DNA of 64,000 nucleotides from assembly GCF_028389875.1 (NCBI RefSeq), contig NC_084678.1, positions 17,824,899-17,888,898 of the forward strand, written 5' to 3'. This document shows positions 13,311-25,094 of the stretch, in pieces. This DNA comes from Rhea pennata (lineage: Eukaryota > Chordata > Aves > Rheiformes > Rheidae). Under the pieces are notes generated by a model. The model had not been told where the DNA came from. It saw only the letters and a program-made list of their open reading frames with translations, and ran no database searches. The position numbers and the translations under genes are program-made. Position 1 is the stretch's first letter. Each line of letters opens with the position of its first letter.

Positions 13311-15871
13311 TTGTATCATATCAATATTTAATGTAACTGCTTAAGCACTTGGTGATCTTGTAGACAAGTGTCTATCTTCAAGAACAAGTGTGTCCTTGAT
13401 TATTATTATTTATTTTTTCTCTTTTTCTCCTCTTTGACAACATCCTTCTATAGGTAAGGCTGGGACCTACTTCTCACAGGGGATAGATTTTTAGCAAGTT
13501 AGTATGAAAACTTAATGAGGTTTTCAGGCTGTATCAGTAACACACAGATTATTCTTAATTTATATAATAGTGCAAGAAATACAGGGAATGATATAGGGAC
13601 CTAACAGGGTTAATGGGATAACTTACACACTTAGAACTTTAAATCAAGGATAGTAGCTTTTTGGCAAAACAGGTTGAGATGGAAAAGGAATAATATTGCT
13701 TCATATTTGAGCCTTAAGTCAAGTATATCCCTTTCAGAGTTGTGGAAATGTAAAACTGTATAAAAGGATTTAAGGTGGAAAAAGAATGAGTACTCTGGTG
13801 CAAAATTCCAGCATAGTAGATCAGGAACTCGGTGGTGTTTGCTGGTTGGAATCTTGTGAACACCTGGAAAAATCTACCAAACTATAGGACTTTATTATTA
13901 CAGGGATGCAAGCTCCCCAGGTACCTGTGGACTGTTAGCAGGAGGGCTGAAGAATTTACCGATCCTTTGGTGCAGAAAGCAGAGAAAGCGACAAGACAAA
14001 GACATTGCAGATCCAATTCTGGTTAACTGGAATACAAAAGAGCAAGCAACTTGGATGACAGTATGGAATACTGAAGCTGACGATCCTTGGAGGGAACAAA
14101 AATACAAACCATGGTTTTGCAGAAGGGAGGCTTCAAACTTGGTTGGTAAGTAAGATCTGGGGCGAGGTTTTGGAATTGTTGCTGTCAGTTCCTAGCAGAA
14201 ATTGATACTAAGTCCATTAACTATCCAAATGTGGAGGAGTTAATTAGAGAAATTAGAGAAGGTTGCAGTCATAAAGGAGCAGGATAAATGGACAGGGACA
14301 AAACTGAGCATGATATGAAATACTTGACAAATAGAACTTGAAAGAAATCTAATTTGAGAACTTTAAGGAAAGGAAGCAAAAGTGCAGTATTTTATGCTTA
14401 AAGAGGAATAATAAGTGCACAAGTACAGCACAGTGAATATGTGATTACATAGCAGTTCTGCAGAAAAGCTAGGGTTTTAATACAGGCAATGTGAGTCTAA
14501 AGAGATGGAAAACAAATGGGTTGTCTTTTTTGGGTAATACCTGTTAAACTGAAGGATCAGACTATCTGAAAGAAACAGCATTTTTGCTGAAGCTCTGCAT
14601 CCTTATACAATCATTAAGACAGAAATCTGTATCTTCCAAGAAAGTGCCTTTTCTTTTCCTCTTTTTCCTTAACAGAGCAGAAACAAGTTAAACTTGGCCC
14701 TTGAAATTTCCGAAGACTAAGGAAAGTCTAGAGAGCGCAATTCCAGCCTTGTATCATAAGAGAGGACTAACTGAGAAACACTTTTTTCCTCCCTGCCCTG
14801 AAGGCATATTTCAAAGCTCTGTAGAGACAAAGGTCACTTTCTTTAAAACTATCTCTTCTCCCTTACTCACCAAGGCTGGCTAGCTTTTCAATAACAACCT
14901 AATTAACGCCCCCTGCCCCCCCAAAAAAGTGTGTGTGTATATATATGCATACATATATACACATTTATATATAAATAATTGTGGCTGATGTCACAGAACT
15001 ATAAAAAAACCAGGAACTGGTGTGGTTTCTGTTTCTAAGTCTGCGAGAGATGTTTCGCAGACATCTTCCTCTCGAAAGTAATTTTGTAAAATGGTTGTCT
15101 GTTAATCTTCTGATAGTGCTCTGGTTTTGTCCCCAGGGAATCCATAAGAATGAGCAGGCATTTGGGAGGTTTTAAATCTCATGAGAATGTGTGGATATAA
15201 ATCTCCTCTTAAAACTCTTTAGATTGGTATTTATGAAATGATGAACAAATGAGGCTAAAATGGGGGAAGGGGACAGTGGAGATGGGTCCATTTTCAAAAC
15301 CTGAATACAAAGCCATATTTCATCTTGGCATTCCCCTCAAAGAGGGGTTTGAGGAAAAAGGAAGAAAATGGAGCGACAGTTCTGTGATAGTGGCCATGAG
15401 GACTAGAGTGAAACTCCACAGCAGCCTTGCATAAAGGTAGAGTAGGGTGAAGAGCTGGATCAGGAACCCTGGGAGCTCTTTCCCTGGGACCTCAGAGGAC
15501 CTCCTGCGTCTAACTATCATTACATGGGAAAGTGCTTTTACAGAACAGCTGAAGAGGAACTCCTTTATCCATCAGGACCCTCTGGGGCAGGATTAATAAA
15601 ATCCTTGATAAATTGGTCAAGAGAATGACAAGAAGGAGGAATCTCCCCTGAAGTCCTTTTATTGTTCAAAACCTGTGGAATGGTGATTTAACAGACTTCA
15701 CTCGTGACTTCAGGTTCCCAGTGGATACACAAGGGAAGTAGGGACAGGAGAAACCTGCATTGCTGCAATGGTGAGTAGCCCCACAAGAGTCTCATGGTTT
15801 TCCAGAAGCAACAACTGTTTTACCCTGGCGTGGTTAGCGCTGAGAAAGAAGACACAGAGAGGAAGATAGCT

Positions 15872-15873
<2 letters not shown>

Positions 15874-15914
<41 letters not shown>
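15874..15914 (+). repeat. Homopolymer T41
   Basis: An uninterrupted T run, read directly from the sequence. It could be the reverse of an A tail, but no transposon body is recognised next to it. Confidence 0.95.
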
Positions 15915-17384
15915 CCCTCTTCAGAGAAGGATCTATTTTCTGAATCTGCCTGGAAATCTCAATCATAGAAGATCCTTATTAGATATGTGGGTGGATGTCC
16001 AAGTGCTTAGGAGCTTTCAGTTTCCCCATGTGTAACAGGGGAATGAAAGATCACTTTCATTCCTGCTGCAGTTTTATTATGGCTTGTTCGAGTCACGTGC
16101 GCCTGGAAGGCTGAGTGTGTGGGTGACGAGCATGCGTTGTGCTCTGTACTGCCACGGCTGCCCTGGCAGTCTTGTCTGCACTTGCTAATCTTAAGCTAGT
16201 TTGGATGTGAACTGTGGTCAAGGCATTGTCATGGCAAACATGTTCATAGGGTTATTTCTGCTGGTTTAAGCTCTCAGGGTAGACCTGGTCTGCTCTTGTT
16301 TAATGACTTGTGTCTTCAAAAGCAGCGTGAGGTAAATGAGTGCCATGATGTAGATGAATAGAGTGCAAAAGTCTGCATCCTTTAGCTCTGTTGAAACATA
16401 GTTTGGATGTCATAGTCAGTGAAACAGCTACAATGGGTCCCCTTTTCAAAGAAACAAAACATCCCCCCCCCCCAAACGCTTACATTATTTTTTTTATGGA
16501 AGATCAGTAGTTACAAGCTTACATTAATATATTGAAATCAGTAGATATTGTGCACCCTGGCAACCAAATCTCCAGGAGGGGGGATGTTCTCGGAGCCATT
16601 GCAGATGAGAGAGAGAGAAAGTTTTCTCATGCACTTGAAGCAGTGATCTTTGATCAGAATTATTTTGTGTGCAATTATCCCTATTTTTGAGGCTGTGCTC
16701 AGAGCAGGACACATCCATGCTTATATAATGCTTCTGCAGGGAATATCTTGTTTTCAGCACTGAGCAAAATACTCTGAGGGCTCTGCTGGTTTCACCCTGT
16801 TGCTCTCTGGGCAAATGAGCCGCAAAATGCTGCAGCATTTCAGCCGCTCCGGAGAGGCGACAGCGTCAGCTATGTCCCCTGCGTCCACTGGGGTTTGATG
16901 CCCTCTCTAGCCAGGTAACTTCCCGGCAGCTGCACCACAGCTATGGTTTGAAACCTGTACTGCTAAAGACAGGTTGAAATTTGTTATAGAGCATTATCAA
17001 AATAGAATTTTAATAATTGTATTGTTTTTCAGCCTATGAGGTTTTCAAACAGAGGTCAAAGACTGTCTTGCATAGATGTCTCCCGTGCCTGACAAGTAGA
17101 AGGTAGGATTAATTCTGAATGCTTGTAGAAATCGGCAAAAATACTGCAGAGAGCAAATGCAGGCAAGGTGGAGGTGATGATGCAGCTCTGTTCCAGAGCA
17201 TTTCAGTATTTAATGGCTTTTCTTTTTGTTGTCTTAATGTTTGGTAATTCTTTCTATTTATTCATAACAATTTCAAAAGTGGATAGCACAAATGTATGTT
17301 TCATTGTCTTCATTCTATAATATGAAGCCAGAATGCAAGTTCTAAGAAGTCAAAAGAACAAAATTGGCAGCCTCTAGATTTTGA

Positions 17385-17386
17385 TT

Positions 17387-17421
<35 letters not shown>

Positions 17422-17423
17422 TT
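17385..17423 (+). repeat. TTTA tetranucleotide microsatellite
   Basis: About nine to ten uninterrupted TTTA units. Such a tract is expected to vary in length between individuals. Confidence 0.95.
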
Positions 17424-18539
17424 GGGTAAAGCCACCTATGAAGATAATGGTGTTGCAGGTACAGTACAGTATAACAGCATCTTTCTGCTGCAGACAGATT
17501 AATTCTTATTCTTCCCCCAACCCAGACTGGTTATTTTGGTATTATCACCTCAGTTTTACATATAGAGGAGCTTGGCTCATGGAGGCTGTGATTAATCCTA
17601 CATCATACAAGAGTTTAGTGGTGGATAAATCTCAACTTTCCGGTTTTCCTGTCATACACTTTTTTGATACTGATGTTCACCTGCTGTGATGGTTAGGCTT
17701 TCTTCCTATGTCTTTGTGCTTCTAAGTATCCTTTGTTTTGGACTGATCTGAACTGGAATGCCAGACATATACAATAAGATGTATTTGCTATAACTGCACA
17801 GTTTTGGGATATGATTTAGGATCTATCTTTGAATTTTGATTCACGTAGACTGGTAGCAGTATCATGTCTGAGATTTATGTATACAGTTACTTTAAAGTGG
17901 ATGTTCCTAAGGAGACAGAGATACTGTGTTAGATTCACTGGGAATATTCAACATAGACTACACAACAAAGTGACTGGGAAACATCAAAATATTTGATAAA
18001 AATAGAGCTTCTCCTGCCTATTAATTTATGATATAGTCTTTATGAAAAATCTAACTTAATTTCTTTCTTCTAACTTTCAGTATTGAAAGGCAATAACGTC
18101 TAGCTAGAGAGTTCTAATACTAAGACAGGGCAGTAGCTGCAACCTGTTATTCCATTTTGGTAAATTTAGGAAAATTTATGTCAGTGGGCAATACTCACAA
18201 GAAAATTTTAACACTTAGAAGTTACATAGTAGTTTGTTCTATGTGCAACATTATTGCAGATACACAGGCAAATTGGAAAATAGCATATATAAATGGCCAG
18301 TTTTAAAATAACCCCGTACCATAGCTCTCTGGGTGCATAATGGCAATAAACTATGTGCAGTTTCGACTTCTAGTAAAATCATTTGCTGATGTGGAAACTA
18401 TAGAAATCTGCCAAAGGGTTCTTTATGGGGTCACCATTGTTACAATAATGTTATGACATGCCTTCTCCATGATCTCATTTCTTGGTAATGAATTATCTGG
18501 TTGAGCATAGCTCTCAGTTTATAATGCTTGTTTTCACAG

Positions 18540-18658
18540 GTTTGGATATGAATAAGTTCTGCATGTCAGAGAAGGAAATAATAGAGAAAACTGACAATAA
18601 AGACACTGGTGACATCTTCGTGAAGACTGACACTGATTGTGATGACTTTATAGCCTGG
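18540..18658 (+). pseudogene. EFCAB8: EFCAB8/WDR49-like relic, EF-hand exon a
   Basis: The exon lies between TTTCACAG and GTAATG. It enters with two bases of a split codon and ends in phase 0. It reads GLDMNKF ... MSEKEI ... KTDTDCDDFIAW. The end is the first ten positions of an EF-hand calcium loop (D1, D3, D5, hydrophobic 8), with Asp where Gly is usual at loop position 6. The last two loop positions come from the next exon. The family pattern (EF-hand followed by WD40 repeats) and the place just after MAPRE1 point to EFCAB8. The gene name rests on synteny and family resemblance, not on a database match. Confidence 0.55.
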
Positions 18659-18898
18659 GTAATGGTACTGTCCTCTGTGATGAAAGATGAGGGCTAAGGA
18701 ATAGTAGCTGCAAAAATAGTTTCCTAATTTATTTAAAAAACACAAAAATCGAACATCATTTGTTACTGACAGTAGAGTAGCATTTATTTTCTTAACTATC
18801 TTCCATAATTCTCACTCTGTCAACACCACAGAGCCTGAGATAATTAATTCTGCTCTCCCTTTGATACTGTGCTAATGAAATCACTGTCTGCCTTACAG

Positions 18899-19002
18899 GA
18901 AGAATAGGTGGACTATGTGCTAAAGGAATTCAGAAGCAAGGATAACATGCTGAAAAGCAAATCATACCTGCTCTTTAAGATGCCCATGAAAGTAATCCCA
19001 GG
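18899..19002 (+). pseudogene. EFCAB8: EFCAB8/WDR49-like relic, exon b with in-frame TAG
   Basis: The exon lies between CCTTACAG and GTAAGA. Joined in phase 0 to exon a it gives Glu-Glu, which completes the EF-hand loop, then TAG at 18905-18907. It continues in the same frame as VDYVLKEFRSKD and ends in KMPMKVIP. WDR49-type proteins have an aromatic residue at the stop position (EEY-V-x-Y pattern), so one base change from a Tyr codon explains the stop. The frame beyond the stop is still readable, which suggests recent decay or an assembly error. Confidence 0.6.
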
Positions 19003-19349
19003 GTAAGACATCTTTAAGGAGAAATCGTGCACTAAAAGCTACTTGTATTTGTCTTCCTCTTGAATGATTCTCCTCTGATGCAGTGAAAAATGCCTACCAC
19101 TTAAGCATTCATTTTACATCAAATAGAAAACACGAGCATCTTCCAAATGAAATTGGCTTAATAAACGAGTCTCTAATTTAAGAACAATGTCTGTTATAAG
19201 GTAATAGATTTGATGATAAATGACTGGCTGAAATGAGTTCTCTTCTGTCTTTAGTCAGTCTGGTTTGGCTGTTGTATGTAAAACCATCAGTTTAGTAGAT
19301 TGCGTCTGTTACAACAACAAACCAGGGTGTAAGATATGACAGCTGTTCC

Positions 19350-19690
19350 CCTTCATGAGTTGGAGGTTTACAGAGGTAACATGGCCTGCTAAGGAAGATT
19401 AAAAGAACTGAAGTTAATCTAGCCTAGAGAGGAGAAGACTGCAGTAAGGCTGGAGGAAGAAACTTATTTCTTCACATGCATGAGTAACTGCAGGAAAAGT
19501 CTGACTGTGTCTGTGGTGAAAAGGACAAAATCAAGGGATTACCTTTCAGATACTCATAACACAATATTTGCCCCCCTCCCCAATGTCAAAGGCAGGGCAA
19601 TACTAGTATACGAATGTCCAGGAGGGGTGGAAAGGTTTGACAAACATCTATCAGATATTGACCGCTTTCCTCTCTTGCTCCCTTCTCTCT
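19350..19690 (+). mobile_element. Probable old CR1-type LINE 3' fragment
   Basis: GAACTGAAGTTAATCTAGCC at about 19408, followed by AGAGAGGAGAAGACTG, resembles the CR1 segment that reads GGGAACTGGGGTTGTTTAGC, then CTGGAGAAGAGGAGGCTG. The later GGAAGAAACTTATTTCTTCA also fits the CR1 layout. The copy is strongly diverged and has no intact frame. It sits in the intron between relic exons b and c. The call is from memory of the consensus, without a library search. Confidence 0.45.
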
Positions 19691-20780
19691 CTTAGGATCC
19701 CAGGCCTTTGCAAACTTAGCTTTTCCTAAGCCAAAGATGGTTTAAAGGGAGGTGTGAGATAGGTGGAAAAAGAGCTTGGAGTCTCTCAGACAGTTCCTGA
19801 TGGTTAGCAGGGAAGGAATCCTCTGCTGACATGATGCATTCAAGCTGCTCTATGCTCTCTCTGTTGGTATACAGCTCATGGGAAGGTTTCAACTCTTCTC
19901 TGATCAGTGATGTTCAGCGTTTCCATACTGGGGGGCCTTCCCTTCCTTCTTCCTGCTTACCAATAAAAGGAGTAGTTGCAGTCCTGTTCTCTCCCTAGGG
20001 AGTTTATCCCACGGTAGACTGGAGTGTATGCCTAGTGCAGGTGTCTGCTCTGTATTTATTGCTATTTCTGTATCTGTAAATCTTCTTGTCAGCAACGGCT
20101 GCTTCAAGGGTAGAGATGCAGCACAGAGCAGTTGCAGGCGGCTCTGAAAAGGAAGCTTGGCCCATTCTGTGACCTTTTCTTAAGTCAGTTTAAGTTCGAT
20201 CCTGTCAATGGGGGGTGGCTCGGTTCTCCCCCATCCTCTAGAATGAAGCAAGGTGGCAGAAGGGGATGTGAATTCATGTTTGAAGATATGTGCAAGAAAT
20301 GCTTTCTTTCTGCGTTGCCACCACTTTCCTGAAAACCTTTTAGGAAGTATAAGGGAAAAATTCACATAAGGAAAATTTTTCATTAATTTCCCTAGAGGGT
20401 CTATTTAAACAGAAACATCTGGTCTCGGCTCAAATTACTGCCTGTTAAGTCAACTGTTCTAGACTGAGAACAGGATAACGAATCGGCCTTGAATGCTGGA
20501 GAGGTGCAATTAGACCCTTGAATCCTGTTTTTCTCCATCTTGTCATTAGTGATCTTCAAACTAATATTCTTTGTAGGGTTTTTCTTTTTGTTCTTCTCTA
20601 AAGGCTATCACGGATTAAAAAAAAAAAAAGATACAGCACTTTTGGTGCTGAGTTCATCTGAGAACAGAGATGCAAGGAAGCTTGTTTGTTACTTAAAGTG
20701 ACAGTGAAGTTCATGGAGTGGCAGATTGTGGCTCCCTTTCTGCCTGAATTCTGAGAAAACTGGTTTCCTCTTCTCCACAG

Positions 20781-20866
20781 CTTGACCAGACTAATCAAGG
20801 ATTACATTGAAAGATACGGTTGTCGAAGCATCTTGCTGAGGGTTGCATCTACTGATCAAACTATTG
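20781..20866 (+). pseudogene. EFCAB8: EFCAB8/WDR49-like relic, WD40 exon c
   Basis: The exon lies between TTCTCCACAG and GTAAAT. It enters in phase 2, matching exon b, and leaves in phase 1. It reads LTRLIKDYIERYGCRSILLR followed by VASTDQTI. This fits the WDR49/EFCAB8 segment of the type W-x-x-D-x-x-x-L-x-x-x-x-L-x-V-x-S-T-D-x-x-I, a WD40 strand. About 70 residues expected between exons b and c (a first WD40 blade) were not found, so exons may be missing or unrecognisable. Confidence 0.55.
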
Positions 20867-21137
20867 GTAAATACTTACAAACACTACTACCTGTACTGGA
20901 GCTGCATGTAGTGTGTTGACTTCTGAAGTCAAAGGGAACTCCACCCTTGTCAGTTAGCTTGTGATTTTTGTATCTGAGTATATTGTCAGCATGTTTAATA
21001 CTGTGCATGGTTGTGAATCACTGTCAAAATGGGCATCCATACCTGAGGTTAAAAATGTTTATCTCTGAGTAAAAACAATGCTGTCAACACGTCAGTAATT
21101 CTGTTTCATAGGATCTCTCTCTGTAAATATGGCCTAG

Positions 21138-21222
21138 AATTCTTCAGTATCAGTCACAACAAATGTGACAGGATCTTTTGCCTCATTGAGTTGGACAGCT
21201 GCATCACAGCCCTGGATTACGG
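21138..21222 (+). pseudogene. EFCAB8: EFCAB8/WDR49-like relic, WD40 exon d
   Basis: The acceptor is GGCCTAG at 21137 and the donor is GTAGGA. Joined in phase 1 to exon c it gives ...STDQTIEFFSI, then SHNKCDRIFCLI and ELDSCITALDY. That is the expected continuation of a WD40 blade in this family (S-T-D-x-x-I-x-F-[FY]-x-[LI] ... D-[SY]-C ... D-Y). The clean phase match across two separate exons is the best evidence that the pieces belong to one former gene. The acceptor has a weak pyrimidine tract. Confidence 0.5.
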
Positions 21223-22892
21223 GTAGGATGCTTCTCCAAACGGGTGAATGACTTATTTACAGCAGCACTTTAGATGAGAAGTCTGTGTCTGCCTTCTATG
21301 AAAGAGATTCTTGAGGGGAAAAAGACATGCCTATGAGCTCTGATGGCATTCTCTGGAGTGTGAAAACACTTGCTGTTCTCTGTACTCTGAACTCATGGAG
21401 GCAATTCTTATCAGCGCTGGGGGTGAGAATTTGTGCTTTCAGTTGAGGGGGGAGGAATTAAGATTCACATGGATCACTCTGCAATGCCTGAGGTGGCAAT
21501 TGAGTGCAATGTAGTGACAGTGGCAAAGTCCAGGTAGTGAGCACCATTTGCAAAGTGTGAATGAACAATGAGTAGAAAGGCCTTTTTCCTTGCTTCCCAT
21601 CACTGAATGGTATGAAGAGATGTCAGGGGCCCGGTGGGATTAGCTTGTTGGTGGTGCTTTAAATGTGTTTTGTTCAAAATAGAGACCAAATCCCAAATGC
21701 TTTCATGAGGAGTGTGATCAGCACTGAATAGAAACAGTTGTCTTCCTTCTACTTGGTCCTTTGTCCATCCAGTGTTGTGACCGGGATTCAGTGCAAGTTT
21801 GGCGGTGGGGGGGAAGCCTACAATGTACGCTTCAGAGTGCTAGTGAGTTTCTCTTTCACTGGTCAAAACGAAGAAATAGTCCTTGAGGCTGTGTAGAAGA
21901 GGCATGTTCTCACTGACCTCACCCTGATGTTTACCTGTGAGTTTAGCTGAGCGTGGAATATGCTATAATCTTGGGACAAACTTGTCTCTCCGTGCTTCAC
22001 TATTATGAAGGGCAGTGAGGAAAAGCTGATATGTATCACTGAACTAGTAAATTGCAAATCTAACGTCTAGCTGTCAGAATGGTCTGCATGTCTGCTCTTT
22101 GGAAATTGTTTTCACCTTCCTGTGCCTCATGTGTTGCATGCATTCGTATACCTTTATAAGGCATGCACACACATGCAGGGCACCTGGCACAGTGGGGTTT
22201 CTGGACACTTGCGTAATATTAATAGCAGAAGATCAGTGGCACTCCTACTTCTCTCCTACCATCTTCCTATACCAAAATGGAAAATATACTTGGTGCTGAT
22301 GTGCCCATACCTTTTAGGCCACAGGAACAGGAGATGGAGTTGGGTGAGCGACTCTGCTGTTTGCACACCCTTGGAGATGACTCCTCAAAGAGGAATGACT
22401 TCAGTATGATCCTTCTATCACTTCTGATGTATGCAGCACTCATGCTGCCCCAAATGGCTAATGCGTCTTCACAGTAGCCGTTGCTTACTGGGTTGCAGAC
22501 AGAGGAATCCCTTTGTGGGAATGTTAGTCCTCTTGTTGGAGTTAAGGCATTCTCATGACCTTTATTCAAAGCCAATGATGCACACCTAGTCTTCTGTTTA
22601 TTTTGAACCACTATTATATATGCAGATGATGTACCTTCTCTGTTCTGCTTTGGCTTTCTATTGTGTTTCTCTCTCCAGTGTTTTTCTCCATCTTCTGTGG
22701 GCAGTCCACTCTCTTCTGTTTTCATCTTCTTCTCAGACTTACATTTTAGCCACTGTAGTCCACCGGACTCTTTCTTTTTGCGAGAACTAGAAACATTGGA
22801 CTAGACACCCCCCCATCTTCTATAAGAAAGATATTTGTAGTGAAACACATTAAACCACAATGTCATTAAGTGAAATCTTTCCTCTGTTCCAG

Positions 22893-23023
22893 GCACTCCT
22901 TGGGAAGTGGTGCCACCAGATAAAGCTCATTCCTGAGCTTAAGCTTGTTGCCTCCTGCTCAGCAACTGATAAGAGAACCATGATGCTTGCTTAATTTCCA
23001 TTAAATAACCCACACGAACACTG
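22893..23023 (+). pseudogene. EFCAB8: EFCAB8/WDR49-like relic, WD40 exon e with in-frame TAA
   Basis: The exon lies between TCTGTTCCAG and GTAAGA. It reads GKWCHQIKLIPELKLVASCS then ATDKRTMMLA, followed by TAA at 22992-22994 and FPLNNPHEH in the same frame up to the donor. The W-x-x-Q-[VI]-x-x-x-P-E-L-x-x-[FV]-x-S-C-S pattern is typical of a WD40 blade in EFCAB8/WDR49. This is the second in-frame stop in the relic, independent of the TAG in exon b. Blades between exons d and e were not located. Confidence 0.55.
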
Positions 23024-25050
23024 GTAAGACAGGTCTTTTTGTCTCTATTCTATAAATTCTCCATTGCACAATAGTATCAGGTGATGTTGCTGATTTTTAA
23101 GGTTCCCTTCCCTCCAAGTAAAACCTACTGGTACTACACTTGGGTTCTGGGAAGCATGAATTATAGAGAAAATATGGAAGGGGCTTATTTTATTTACAAG
23201 TTAAAGAATCATTTAAGAAAAAAGTTTCTGAACATCGTTCTAGGCTGTTTAAGGACAGCTCCTGCAAAGTAAGAGAATGACCAGGTATTGGATCGATTTC
23301 TGTAGAAAACTGTAGGGAGCATTGTCCTCTGGAGGCATCCCCTTACCTGGAAGGAGATCCAAAGTTATTCTTGTTCCTTACTTAAGAATCTGAGCTAAGT
23401 GGTGAAGGCTTTACAGCCCAGGGAAACCCTGTGAGAAAACTAGTGAGCAAATGATCTCCTAATAACAGAGGAGGTGTTGTGCTTGGCAGAACTGATGATC
23501 AGACGCCAGACTTGGGAGTCTGGGCCTGGGGAGGCTTGGAGGTCTGTAGGGGAATGATGGGGTGGAGTAAGGTAAACAGAGCAAGCTGGATCTCTGGCCA
23601 GAGAGGAGGGGTTTATGCTCACTAGGTATATTTGCGATCTATGCTCCCAAAATAGTGGAGTAGGAGACTGTTTTGGAAGGAACCCAGGCACTGGGGAAGG
23701 CTAGTTTAACAGGAATGCTTGAAGTCTCCTTGCACATTTGTGCAAACCAGGAATCTTTCTGGTCACTCACCTCCCTCATTTTGTTCAGTTTACCTTTCAG
23801 TTTATTATCTGCCTTTTCTTGAGAATTTTGCTCAGCTCCATTTCCCATTACTTTAATTCCCCATCTTACTTTTCTTCTCATCTTTTTCTTGCTTTTTTGT
23901 TCACACTCTTTGCCTGTGTCTCTTATGTGCCTCTTATTCCTCTTCTTTTGTTCCCGTTTCTTACTTTTTACCCTTTCTCATGGGTCTGCATTCTCCCACC
24001 CCCCTTCTCTGCTTTCACAGTGCAGTGTCTGGCAACAGTCCACTATCTCCTGAAAGCTAACGGGGTACAACAGAAAGTCCCATAGTTGCTATTTAGCATC
24101 TTGGCAAGTGTCCAAACATACTTCTGTGTCTGGTCTGCTGTAAATTTGTGAGACATCTGACCGTGTTTTTTTTATCTACAGTTGTATCATTTATACTGTT
24201 TTCCTCAGCCTTGGTAATCAGTTTCCTCTTTGTCTTACCTATATGGGTTATGCTTTGCTCTCTAGCAAATTCAGCTGAATAATGTCTGCCTGGAAAATAC
24301 AGGTTTCTGCAACTGTAGTTTCTCCTAGCCAAACAATTCTGAAATAATAAAAGATGTTAAATTATTGCTTCCAGGAGTCTAATATCCCAATTGCTGACAC
24401 TTGGCCTTCTAAACTTCTGTTTCTGATCTGGTCAATAGGATAATGCTAAGTTTTCTGTGGCTGTCATAACTTATTAATCTGTAAAAATTAATCTTGTCTT
24501 TTTTTCTTTTTCTTTCATCTGGTTAGATGAGCTTAAAGAAAATGGTGCAGTGATTTAAAGACTATTTCCCATGGATTTACCCGCCTTTTTATTTAATAAA
24601 CTTCTGTTATGATAGTTTTCTCTGATTCTGACAAATCTGTGGCCTTTAAATCCAAAGTTTCTGTCAATCCCTCTATCAGTATACAGGAGTGAATTCTGAA
24701 GGTGATAAGGTCTGTTCCCATTTTCAAAACATTTAGATTTAATGCCTTAAATGAATTTTTCTGTTCCTGGTTGCAGCAGAAAAGAATTACCACGAGGTGG
24801 TACTGTTGGGCTTTCGTCTGCACTTTGAAGAACCTGAGCTTGTGTATAACACTTTCATTGAAGGATTTATATAGCAGGATTAACCTGGGTCATCTCTGCA
24901 GATTTTTTGGTTTATTAGCACAGAAGCGCTGCATATCCTGAAATTCTAGCCTGTGAATAGCATTTGAGGTGTACTATTGGCCATTTAAATGGTTTGAATG
25001 GGGTCCTATGTGCTGCTGTTAATCTATATACCGGCTTCCTTTCAAAATGT

Positions 25051-25051
<1 letters not shown>

Positions 25052-25091
<40 letters not shown>
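25052..25091 (+). repeat. Homopolymer T40
   Basis: Uninterrupted T run read directly from the sequence, in gene-free DNA. Open frames through it are artefacts of poly-Phe or poly-Lys. Confidence 0.95.

Positions 25092-25094
<3 letters not shown>

Larger units (their letters stand above)
13311..18539. other. Intergenic, no supported gene
   Basis: Mixed AT-rich DNA between MAPRE1 and the EFCAB8-like relic. It contains a TA/CA-rich microsatellite (about 14929-14977), a T41 run (15874-15914) and a TTTA repeat (17385-17423). Possible exon-like pieces with acceptor and donor edges at 16856-16914 and 17032-17102 have no recognisable homology. They could be N-terminal exons of the relic, but I cannot support that. 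Confidence 0.5.

Noticed and set aside
21119-21137. Alternative acceptor TTTCATAG at 21111 for relic exon d
   Set aside because: It would break the frame with exon c and add a stop. The GGCCTAG acceptor gives the family-consistent STDQTIEFF junction.
22267-22725. 152-codon - strand frame and overlapping + strand frames
   Set aside because: No family motif, no splice-consistent neighbours. The piece resembling a WD strand was too short to support.
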